DNA from: Letharia columbiana
Taxonomy: Eukaryota; Ascomycota; Lecanoromycetes; Lecanorales; Parmeliaceae
Reading direction: 5' to 3'
Assembly (NCBI RefSeq): GCF_014066305.1
Contig: NW_023501050.1
Coordinates: 372,001 to 436,000 of the forward strand
Length of the DNA: 64,000 nt
This document shows positions 12,492 through 22,700 of the stretch, piece by piece; position 1 is the stretch's first letter, and each line of letters opens with the position of its first letter. The translations under genes and the position numbers were made by a program. The notes below the pieces were generated by a model. That model saw only the letters and a program-made list of their open reading frames with translations. It was not told the DNA's origin and did no database searches.

Positions 12492-13040
12492 GGGGCATGA
12501 GGATGTGTACAAGGCATGCTGACTGCCTTGAGTAGTTTAGCCAGAGACCAGAGACTTTCCCATTGACCGACCTTGGGAGCGAGAAATCTTCTCTCAGCCG
12601 AATCGCAGCCTCGCAGCTTCCCTGGATTTAACCTTGGCACTCGCTTAGTCATCAATATCGAAAACATTTTGCCCAACCTTCCATCAATGCCAACTGCTCT
12701 TCGATACAAGATAGCATGATACGAATTGTGTATATTTAAATCAGTCTAGAAATCAAAGCATGTTGTGGTTCCTGGAGTGTCGTCTTCGCATGACAACAAA
12801 AACAAGGGCAACACTTCAATTGCACAGACCCATATTATTGGCGCTATGTCTCCAAGATTTTGTGATCAGGATTAGAGACTACCTTGGCTATGCTACGAAG
12901 TGAGAGATATAGCTATCTAGCTGTAAGCTTTGTCTAACAAAGATACGGTCCTGTATGCCCTCTCTCTTCTTTCATCACTACCAATACCTACCAACCCCAT
13001 CGACCGCCACCGGGCCCTGCTGGAAAGGCTATGTGCGCCC
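12492..13040. other. Divergent intergenic region
   Basis: This is the space upstream of the PXA gene. A plus-strand frame is open from about 12930 but has no ATG until 13041, so it may be a missed upstream exon of the weak model that follows. No other structure was recognised. Confidence 0.4.
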
Positions 13041-13656
13041 ATGCGTTACCCCAACGCCCACCATCGGCACTCCGGTTTCGTCTGCCTGCCACAAGCTGGA
13101 GTTGTAGCAACACTCCTGGCGCAGACAGAACGTGAGTGTATCTGCTTCTTAATCTCTCTCAATCTCCTTAACCCGGATCTTCGCCGTAGGATATTTGGAA
13201 GCGGTCACGATGCCGTTGACAGCAGCAAGACATCAGGTCGAAGTCGTGGTTTTCAGTGGAAACCCTAGCAGCTCCTTCTCCTCCTCCAAAAACAACACTG
13301 TCGGAAGCGGCGAGATCTTACTCAACAACAGCAACAGCGCCTTTCTCATGGACTTGCTTTGCTATTTCTTTGATAGCAGGAAAATGTGTGGGTGGCTTGT
13401 GGAAATTCGTGTTGACCTTGATTGTGCGGTGATTGAACTTGAGCTATCTGAAACTTGGACGACTTTTTGCTTGGGTTTGTCGGTTTTCCCAATTGGACCT
13501 CGAGGCAAGTACTACTATACGCTAGCGCGGGAAAATCTTGATGAATGGACCGTACTTCAAGTCCCAATACGGCTTGAAATTGCTCTCCTTTTGACTCTAG
13601 TTGATGGTAGCCATAAGAGAGCGGGCTTCGCGCTATTCACATCGTGCTCCTCTTAA
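13041..13656 (+). CDS. Hypothetical two-exon protein (weak model)
   Basis: The function is not recognised. Exons 13041-13131 and 13190-13656, with a 58-nt GTGAGT...CGTAG intron, join two open frames in phase into 185 residues. The first exon is Arg/His-rich and ends GVVATLLAQTE. The second holds a Ser/Asn-rich stretch and then a hydrophobic, mixed segment (FLMDLLCYFFDSRKM, LVEIRVDLDCAVIELELSE). The exon-1 frame stays open upstream to about 12930 without an ATG, so the true 5' end may lie in another exon. The consistent phase across a good intron is the main support. No domain was identified. It could equally be a degraded gene, as in the DNA that follows. Confidence 0.32.
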
Positions 13657-13783
13657 AATCTGATTGCGCCAAAGGCTATGATTGATATCCTGGGGATGAG
13701 ATACATGTCATCAGGTCCTCGAAGACTCTTGTGACATTCAGTATTGCAGGGTTTATTCAAGCTTACGATTCCAGGGACAAATC

Positions 13784-14786
13784 CTACCACCGGGCCAGAG
13801 AAAGCCAATCGAGCGGCAAGAACGAGAAAAAACCTCCCGGTGTCGCAGTAGCTATGGTCCTTGACAATGTCTCTTCGTCCCAAATGTACACGGCCCAGTG
13901 GTAGTTCAGGACCGGATGGCCTAGGGAATCGTAGTGATAGAGGGAAGACGCCTGCTTTGGACTGCTTGATGGGAAGCGACACCGTTGTTGACTTGCCACT
14001 GGAAAGCCTCCTTGCAGGGATCGTTGTTTCGTCACTGTCCTATACTTGAGATCCTGGGCTGGGCCCTGATACATGTCGAGCCAAGACTTCACATCGTCAA
14101 ACCTCAACCAGTCTTGATATTCTTTTCTGAAGGCCGCCTCTCTGCTGTCAGGGCATGAAGTTATTGCGGTTGGAAGAATGCCGCCCTCGGGGATCTGGAC
14201 AGGAGACCGAGAATGCACATGGTCCGGTACATGTACAGCTCCTTCCTTCCCCTCCCTCGGCAACAGCAATCTCCAGCCCAATATTCCCTGCAGTATAGTC
14301 AGGGCTAGCTCGCCTAGAGTGGCGCAAGCCAAAGCTGATTCTGTAGGCCAGCCACCACGATGAAAGTTTGCGTTGATACTCTCCCACGTGGCTGACAGCG
14401 ATGGGATGCTGCATGCTGGACTCTCTACTCTTCGTACCGATATTACTGTCCCAGAGCCTCACAACTCCTTCTCTGCAACCGTTCAAGATAACATTTGTAC
14501 ACAGCCAATCCACGACTGCAGCTTCTCACAGGCCCACAGGCCTTTATTGGACTGGCCGCGACTCATAGATGCATTCGACTTGGCTTTCTCTCAGTAGCGA
14601 ACAGTCATTGGATGCGGCGACAGCAAGGGTGCAAAATGGAGGATTCTCGGAAGAGGCTCGGTATGTCACTCGCGTGGGGTACACAAATTGAGAGGGGTTT
14701 TTTGGCAAACTCATTAAATGGCAATGAAGAGAGGGCAGATGCTCTGCCAAGTGTTGATGCCAGCAGCACGCGAGAAGGGAAGACAC
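13784..14786 (-). pseudogene. Degraded WD40-repeat gene fragment
   Basis: The minus strand reads PPFCTLAVAASND (about 14690), then a TAA and a TGA in frame, then EAAVVDWLCTNVILNGCREG and VVRLWDSNIG (about 14530-14440). These are a clear WD40 blade ending in an R-L-W-D motif. A second blade strand, FIVVAGLQNQLWLAPL, appears about 40 codons further on but in another frame and ends at a TAG. The segment to 13784 stays open for 180 codons and includes AVYIWDEETLS, which is also WD-like. Stops and frame changes inside conserved blades argue for a relic. The first two stops are one C-to-T change from CAA and CGA. The original family, perhaps a DCAF4-like or other nuclear WD protein, cannot be fixed. 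Confidence 0.5.
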
Positions 14787-14859
14787 TCATTCAGGTCGCC
14801 ATCGACTCCTGACATGGCCGTTTTCTGAACGGAGCGTACGATTGGTGACAATGGCATCA

Positions 14860-16136
14860 CTTCCATGTCTTTTTCCATATCCACTCAAGACGATTATGAT
14901 ACTCCGAGTAACTTCGTCAGCAAAATCTGCTCCAAAACCATCCAATTTCCCTCCTTTATATTTTTGATATCCCAATTTCCGTATCACCACCTTTTGGTCT
15001 GAGAGATCATCCGCTATCCTTCCTTTGTCTTCTTTGATATCCTAGTTTCCGTATCACCCTCTCCTGGTCTCTTCTCCCCCGAAGCCCCTGCTTGCCTCAG
15101 GACCGCTGGGGACGCTGGGGAGACTTGCTGTAGTCTTGGCCCTTCTTTCTTCTAGTTCTCCGTGTTTGTAGATCACAGTTCGTCCGTCTGCAGCATCGGT
15201 AACCTTTCCACCATTGTTTCCGGAAAAGTGCTTATCTGCATCTTCCTCCTCCTCGTCAATTCCTTCTCCGTTCCCATCCTCAGACCCAGTGGTTCTGGGG
15301 ACGATGCAAGAGATTGAGGTGCATCTCGGAGATCTTTGTGCGGTATCTATCGAGTCAAAGGTCCAAGGTCAACATCCACAGCTTGCTCAAGGGTGGTGAG
15401 ATCGGCGCACGTCTTGAAAATGTCAAGCTTCATGCAATGATCGAAGAGCTTCTTCAAGTTCGAAGGCGCCTCAGCATAGCGTGTTTCAGTGGCTGACAGG
15501 ACCCAAGACAGCAGCTTTCGAAGTTAGAAACCCCTAAGAGTGTGTCATTTTCCACATATTCTTGCCCAATTGACTGTGGCATCTCATTGGAATATTATCC
15601 CACATCTCTTCCAAAAGACCGGTGCTTTCACCGAGAACAGCAGCATCTTTCCGCAACGCCTCATTGATCTCTAGAACACCATGGCACTTCCGGGGGGCTA
15701 TTCCTCCAATGACTTAGGCAGAAGACGGGTAGTATGATCTGTAGGAGATAGAAGACACGTTGGCCTTCTCCTCGGACGCTGCGGTAAATTGTGGCTCGGC
15801 CCACAAGTGTGGGATTCGACGGAGCAGTCGATCAGGGCACTGCGGAATATAACAGAGAACACAGTATCACGATGGCCTTTTCGCCGAGGCCTGCGATGCT
15901 TCGCCTTGCGTTTCATCATAAAGTGGCTCGAGCGAATCGTGTCGCAGTTATCAGGCGTGACTTCCTTGCAGGCATTTGCAGCTAGCTACATGTAGAATAG
16001 CGGCTTGGCCTGGTGGGAGTATATGTCTGCAGCAGCCTTCCTGCTTCATAGAATAATCAACACCTCCTACCCACCAGAACTCCTCTTCTTCAAATCTGTC
16101 GCCGTCGTCGATCGCTAAGGGCACTTCTCGTAGCAC
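14860..16136 (-). pseudogene. Possible relic of an unrecognised gene
   Basis: Minus-strand segments look coding but do not join. One is a 16136-15951 frame (VPLAIDDGDRFEEEEFWWVGG). The second is a 15919-15698 frame (RDTVFSVIFRSALIDCSVES). A third runs for about 200 codons from 15530 toward 14950 (SNLKKLFDHCMKLDIFKTC, DLTTLEQAVDVDLGPL) and is interrupted by TAG and TAA codons. No family was recognised. This may be one multi-exon gene decayed in place, or unrelated open frames; the confidence reflects that. Confidence 0.25.
14948..15072. repeat. 70-bp imperfect direct repeat
   Basis: Two copies of a TTGATATCCnAnTTTCCGTATCACC-type block occur 70 bases apart (about 14948-15000 and 15020-15072). 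They are flanked by similar T/C-rich sequence and both end CTGGTCT or TTGGTCT. They lie inside the possible relic on the minus strand. Confidence 0.7.
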
Positions 16137-17061
16137 TAAAACAACACTCCCGTGGTCTTAACAGTTTTCAGTCGCAACTCCGCCTCCCATCCCGCTCCAT
16201 CTCTTCCTCCATACTGTTAAAATGGAAACCACAGCCCCGATGCACGTTCGTGAAGGATAGTCCGCATCATCCCACCTCGATGAATGCAATATTCTGACTG
16301 TGTTACGTCTAAAAGAATCTGGCCTTTGTTACAGGTATTCCCACGGATCAAGATCAGTCTCATTACTTCCGGATCTAGTCACCAGACATCTCAGGAACCT
16401 CAGGAACCAAGGCATTTCCGCCGTTCATGTAGGATAAAACATTGATGTGTGTAATTATAGCAGACATCCGACTCTCGTATTTTGGTTGTCATAGAAGCGG
16501 ATCTATGCAAAGGAGTCTACTATGCGTCAAACATTATGAATCCCTGCAGCTATGTTCCCTCACTGTCGTCACTGATTTGATGTTCAAAAACCATTGACGG
16601 GGAAATATAGTTAGGGTGGAGGGCGGCGTCATCTAATGCTTGCTGCTTAAACAGTGCTTTGAAGACAGATCGCAAGGCCACTTGTCAGCTTCGATCTTGG
16701 GTCACGGACAGTGAACGTAGGAAGTCGACGCTCTTGCGTACACTACTTGCTTACTCTGGACCGCAATGCAGAAATGGCGAAGTGATGGAACCATCCTTTG
16801 AGATCCTTCACCAGCCTCGGAAACGACCTCGAATGTTTCATGTTTCTATTTCTGCCTGGTGAGGATTCAAGGTGAAAATATAAGTATCTGTAGATTTCCT
16901 CTGGTCTTTCTCATAGAAAAGCATATACATAAAGGAAGATATCGAGTATTCACGAGAACCAAGACACCTTCAATCAAAGCTTTCAGAACCAAAGCAAGCA
17001 GAACCAGCACAGCCCAGAACCCAAACGCCCAAAACCGAAAGCCAAACCCCAACACCACAAA
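16137..17061. other. Intergenic region and LysM-gene leader
   Basis: No gene was recognised. The last 150 bases become A/C-rich (many AACC and CAAC units) up to the LysM gene start, as is typical of an ascomycete 5' leader. Confidence 0.5.
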
Positions 17062-17781
17062 ATGTCTTACACCATCGTATCAGGCGACAGCTTCTGGTCC
17101 ATCGCTCAAGCCCACGGTACCACCGTCGCTGCCATCGAGGCCGCAAACCCTGGAGTAAACCCCAGCTCCCTTCAAGTCGGCCAAGTTATCAACCTCCCTG
17201 GCGGTGGAAGCTCGGCACCCAGCAACGGCGGCGGTTCCAGTGTCGGTGGTGGCTATGTTGCGTACAGCGGCCCCGCTTCCAACTTCCCTGACCCAAGCAC
17301 CTGGGCCAGCTACGACACCCTCTGGTCCCAGAACTCCACCCTGATGGCCCTTAACGACAGCCCCAGCGAAGTCGGCTTCATCAAGGCTGCCATCGACCAA
17401 GTCGCCCCCGAGTCCGGTATCGATGCCCGCGCTATCCTTTGCGTCATTATGCAAGAATCCGGCGGCAACGTCCGTGTCGGTACCACCAACAACGGTGTCG
17501 GAAACCCTGGTATCATGCAGTCCCACGCTGGTGTCGCTTTCAACGCTAGCGACCCCCAAGGCAGCATTCTCCAGATGGTTCGCGACGGTACCGAAGGTAC
17601 CGCGTCCGGAGATGGCTTGAAGCAGTTGTATGCGAGGTACAACAACTACTACGAGGCTTTCCGCGGCTACAACTCTGGGTCTGTGGACCAGAACGATCTC
17701 AACGACCCCGTTGGTGCTACGGCTACCTATGTTCAGTCCGTTGCCAACAGGCTCATGGGTCATCAGTGGTCTGGTATGTAA
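17062..17781 (+). CDS. LysM and lytic-transglycosylase-like protein
   Basis: Intronless protein of 239 residues. Residues 3-46 form one LysM module (YTIVSGDSFWSIAQAHGTT ... VGQVINLP), which binds N-acetylglucosamine polymers such as chitin or peptidoglycan. A Gly/Ser/Asn linker follows (about 50-70). Residues 75-235 resemble the soluble lytic transglycosylase/lysozyme fold, with ILCVIMQESGGNV, where Glu132 is the expected catalytic acid, then GIMQSH and a C-terminal YNNYYEAFRGYNSGSV segment. No signal peptide is visible: the protein starts MSYTIVSGD, directly in the LysM. It is therefore either intracellular or secreted by an unconventional route. The lysozyme-like half and the single exon suggest bacterial ancestry, which is inference. 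Its role may be degradation of bacterial cell wall. The start is set by the LysM beginning immediately after the ATG, behind an A/C-rich leader. Confidence 0.85.
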   Translation: MSYTIVSGDSFWSIAQAHGTTVAAIEAANPGVNPSSLQVGQVINLPGGGSSAPSNGGGSSVGGGYVAYSGPASNFPDPSTWASYDTLWSQNSTLMALNDSPSEVGFIKAAIDQVAPESGIDARAILCVIMQESGGNVRVGTTNNGVGNPGIMQSHAGVAFNASDPQGSILQMVRDGTEGTASGDGLKQLYARYNNYYEAFRGYNSGSVDQNDLNDPVGATATYVQSVANRLMGHQWSGM

Positions 17782-19765
17782 GGGTTTCCGAGTGTTCATC
17801 ATTCTGTGCGATAGGACGAAATTGTGTGGGTAATTTGAGGGGTAGGGCGGGAGTATGTGGGTCGTTTGTATTGTATCAGGTTTGGATAGGAGCATAGTGT
17901 TGTTTAGCAATCTTGTAGATCAGTCTTGCATTATTACCTGTCATTTCAACATTGATCTTCTTGACCTCACGATTGAACTGTGAAGAGAAGGAGAGTGAAT
18001 AAAGACGGAGAAAGAACTATAGAAATGTTTTTGGCGAAAGTGAAAAAAGGCCCACCCCTTTGCTGCGGCCGCAGCGTGGGCTGCGTTTGCCGCGGGTGGG
18101 ACCATTGAAGGGTGAGGCCCTCACAACCCTAGGTATCGGCCCAAACTTCGAGCAACCAGGTTTTTGTTGGGGGTGGAGATGGGGGGCTCGCTCGCTGCGT
18201 GGGCAGCGCCTGCGGCGGGTGGGGGCGGTGGGGGGGTAAGGCGCCCAAAATCCTCGGGCTTTGGGCCAGAAAAATAGAAACACCAATGGCCTTCAGACAA
18301 CCAGGGTTCTCTTGGGGAAGGGGAGGGGGGGTGAATTGGGGAAACGCTGGGAGGGACGGTGGGGAGACCACTGTGGTAGACCAGACCTAAGATACGAGGG
18401 TTCAGTACGTGCTACTGACTTTGCACGCACCGGAGCCACACATACCACGGGAGGATATCTACATATTTGCGGACCGGATCAATCAAGTCGCCGGACTATT
18501 TGGTCACGGATAGCTCAAATAAATCAAAGCCTGTCATTCAGAAGTGCAGCGAAGGCTTGATACGAAGTAGAGCTTAATTACAGCGATAAGGCTACCCTTT
18601 GTGAGGCACCAAGCATACAAACTTGATTTGACGACATGGTTCAGCGCTACAGGCCATCACCAGCCCTCATGCTTCAGCAACTGATATACCCTCACTACAA
18701 ACGTTCCGATGCAGATGGTAAGCGAGACCTCTTAGCATTCCTGCACGAAATTCTACAACTTACAAGTCACGACGACAGACCCGAGGCTGAGCGAACCACA
18801 ATTACATACAGACATTTCCAATCACATCTTCGTATGAATCTCAATGCGCCTCACGGGTTGGCAGCGTGTAAAATTCAGGGGTTCTGCCCGAACACCAAAA
18901 AGTCCCTTCTTACAACCTATCGCAACTCAACAACGAGGACACCCACGAAAAAATTTATAGTTTCGCAATTGTTCTACTCAAGCAGATATCGAGCTTCACA
19001 GCAGAATATTTTACTGTAAAGCTTATTATTAAAAAGTTGATGCGTGGCAAAGGTATAGCATTTTTGATGTTCTGCCAAGATATTTTACACGCAAGGCGCC
19101 AGTGGATGGTATACAGAAATTCATTAAGCAATTGAAGGCTAAGAAGCGTGCATGATTCGAGGCATCCCAGTACTTAGGGAGGAGAAGAGACCCTTATCCC
19201 AGCGATATCACACTAAATCGCCAGTCTTGTGAGCGGAGAGCTCCCCAGTCCAGCCCCCAGCAGCATCTATGCCCGCCTTGTAACTCCGCTACGTCTCAAA
19301 AGACTCCACAGCCCAAGGCGCTCCTAGATCCATAAGAGCGGACCACGTTCGCTAATTACGATACTCCCGTCCCCCATGGCTACTACGAGGGCGCTAGATG
19401 CCTCCCAAGGTGAAGGAAAGGGATGACTGTGATTATGATGACGACTACGATCACGATGACACCAAGTGACGAAGCATAGTGTTAGGTAAATGGCCTGCAA
19501 ATTATGAAGAAGGAACTAGAGAATCAAGGCTATTATATACGGCAAATCTCCCGCATCTCCCGCATCTCCAATGGCCTGTGCAGCGACGACACTGCCTTTT
19601 TTCTCGTTTTGTGGGCACTATTACGAAAATCCGCTGGACATTGCATTAGACTTCTACTACTGTAGCCAGTACTTCTTCCTCTTGTACACAGATTACACCC
19701 ACCATACACACGAATTGACTCTGTCTCGAAATCTCACATTACACATGGGCATTAGAAACCAGTGT
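17782..19765. other. Intergenic region with GC-rich imperfect repeat
   Basis: This region includes a G-rich block, about 18050-18330. There two roughly 140-base units share a GC-rich core (GCAGCG, GGCGGGTGGG) and a GACAACCAGG or GCAACCAGG box followed by a T/G stretch. An ATG-initiated open frame of 127 codons at 18636-19019 (plus) has no recognised relatives and is not called. Nothing else was identified. Confidence 0.45.
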
Positions 19766-22700
19766 CTAGCCCTCCACGCGAGCGACCGCCCTGGTCAGGG
19801 TGGATAGGGTAGTAGGCGGTTTAGCAGATGCGGACGAAGATTTGGCCCGCGTAGGAGTCTCCGCGCCTACCGCCACCGCCGCGTTCCGCCGAACTCTCCG
19901 CGCGGTAACGGAGCTCGAGGTGTGGACCGTCGAACTCGAGGAAGTACTTGACGAGAACACCAGAGGTTGGACTCTTCGTGATGTGATGGTGGTCGTCGAC
20001 ACAGAGACCGTGGGACTTGGGACTGTGCTCAGAGTCACCAGTACTGTTTGGACTTTCAGTGAAGTGACAGTGCTCGACACGGGCACCGTGGAAACGGTAG
20101 TCGTGCTTGACGATACCACTAGGGGTTGGACTCTCCGTGAGTATATGCTTGTACTGGAACTCGAACTGGGGACTGTGGAGCTTGAAGAGGGTGGTGCTGT
20201 TGTTGTTGCTGTTGTTGTTGGCTTTGTACTGGAACTCGAACTGGGGACTGTGGAGCTTGAAGAGGGTGGTGCTGTTGCTGTTGTTGTTGGCTTTGTACTG
20301 GAACTCGAACTGGGGACTGTGGAGCTTGAAGAGGGTGGTGCTGTTGCTGTTGTTGTCGGCTTTGTACTGGAACTTGACCCGAGGACTGTGGAGCTTGAAA
20401 GGGCGGCGCTGGAAGAGGGCGTAGAGGAGACCACGAGCGGTTGAACCTTTCTTGAGTATATACTCGTACTGGAAGTCGATCCCGGGACCGAAGACGCTGT
20501 TGAAGTAGGCGTGGGGGTTACCACCAGAAGTTGTACTCTTCGTGAGTATGTGCTCGTGCTCGAAATTGAAGATGAGCTCGAAGACTGCGCAGAGGTTGTT
20601 GCCGCATAAAGCTGAACTCTTCGTGAGTAGATACTCGAACTCGAACTCGAACTCGACTCGGTGTTCGTGGAGCTTGGAGTTGGGCTCGAAGAGGGTATAG
20701 ATGGTTCCACGTAGGGTTGAACTTTTCGTGAGTACGTACTTGTACTGGAGCTTAAACCCGATTCCGTGGAACTTGAGGTTCCGCTTGGAAAGGAGGAGGA
20801 ATTTCCAGAGACCGAGGATGAGCTAGAGGTCGGTATATCGTTGGACGAAGGCGCGCTGGAGGAAATAGTAGACGATGTGATGGATGCTGCAGCGCTTCGA
20901 GATGCGCTTGATGATGACATAGACGCCGGGATAGCTGAAGAACTAGTCGATAGAGGTGAAATTGTGCTGCTCGGAAACGTGCTGGACGGAGTCAAAAAGC
21001 TTGCAGTTGATGTCGAGCTTGCAGAAGCCAAGGACGTGCCAGATATCGGCATCGATGTTGCAGGAGTTGAAGATGTGCTGAGAATAGACGTAGAGCTCAA
21101 AGGAGTTGAAACTATGATGGATGAAGGCGTGGAGCCTGCAGCAGCGGAATACGTGCTTGACGTTGGTGTTGAAGTCGCAGGACTCGGACCAGCGCTGGAA
21201 GAGAAAGTGAAGGTAGCAGCAGCTGATGAGGTGCTGGCAGGCGTAGAACTTCCAGGTGTTGAGGACGAACTGGCAGACGCGGAGGTTTGCGGCACCGCGA
21301 TCTCTACATTTATGTTGCGATATTGAGAGCTTGAAGACACCTTTGATGTCGACGACGTAGAGACTGAAAAGTTCGCAGACGTGCTGGTAGTCGCAGAATA
21401 CCCAATTTGTGAAGACGAGCTCGATATGGGGATGAATGTGCTCGAATCACTATAATTTGGTGTCAAGCTGGGAGATGTACCAGACAAAATGGTATTTCCT
21501 AATGAGAGAGTGGATATAGGCGCACTGGAAACGGGAGAGACGGCAGAGGATGAGGACGTACTCAAATCACTTGGATAGGGTGTAGATGTTGTAGAACCAA
21601 GAGACGCGCTGAACGGAGCTGCGTTGCCTGCTGATAGGGTGGAATTAGATGTGGCGGCAGAAGACGTGTCCGAAGGAACAGTACTATCCGGGAACGTAGT
21701 AGAGCCAGAAGATGCGCTAGGAGAAAAGTCGTTATCCAGTAAGATAGTGGTCGTAAGTGTGAAGGTTGCAGAAGCCGAAGAAGTCTCGGGAGAAGAAATT
21801 GCAGAGGAACCACCAGATGTAGGGGCGTCGGCCGGAGGGTCCGTGGATACATCGGAGGATGAGATGGCGTTGGGGTCGCTGTATGCGAGGACAACGACCT
21901 CAGGAATCCGAGACGTGCTGAATGTTGACGTGTTATATGTTGAGCTAAGATATGTACTTGAGACTGAGCTGCTCGAGCTGAAACTTGACGTCAAGGTTGC
22001 AAAGTCTGTACTCGAAACCGATATGACGAGATTTGTGCTTGACGACAGGCTGAGCTCTGATTTTGATACCAGGCTGCTGAAATCTGTGCTCGAAGTCGAG
22101 CTAGAATTTACCTTGGATGACAGGCTGCTTAGGCCTGTGCTAAAAGTCAGACTAGAGTTTGCACTTAACGTTAGGCTGTTAGAGCCTGTATTCGAAGTTG
22201 AACTAGAGTCTGAACTTGATGTTGAACTGCTAGCAATTGTGTTTGACGTGGAGCTAGAAGAGGGGCTTGGTGCTGACGTGCCAGCGTCTGTGTTTGATGT
22301 GGAGCTAAAAGCATTGTTACTCGAAGTCGAGCCGAGGCTTGTGCTTAATGTTGAGCTGTTGGTGTCCGTAGTCGAAGTTGTGGTGCCGGGGTCAACACTC
22401 AGAGTGGAGCTGATAGAATCTGTACTCGCGGTCGAGCTAAAAGCAAAGGCAAGGGCAAGTCCAACCGCCATAGCAGCATCTGCACTTGATGTTGAGCTGC
22501 TAGAAATTGTGCTTGAGAGCGGACTAGAGCCTGCTAGATCCGAGGTCGAACTAGATCCAGTACTGGTAATTGAGGAGGACCCATTTGAAGAAAGGATACT
22601 CAGGGTCGACGACGTAATGGGAACGAATTTTGTGCTAGAAGAGGTGCTTCCTGGGTCTGTTGTAGAAGAAGTGCTCAATCCAAGGCCTGAGCTAGAAGCA

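Noticed and set aside
12492..12512. PXA protein start at 12512
   Set aside because: That codon is TTG. The first ATG in frame is at 12491.
17080..17910. 276-codon minus-strand frame
   Set aside because: It is antisense to the LysM gene, which has clear domain motifs and a proper leader.
18636..19019. 127-codon plus frame with an ATG
   Set aside because: It has no recognisable motif, intron or leader context, and its composition is like the surrounding intergenic DNA.
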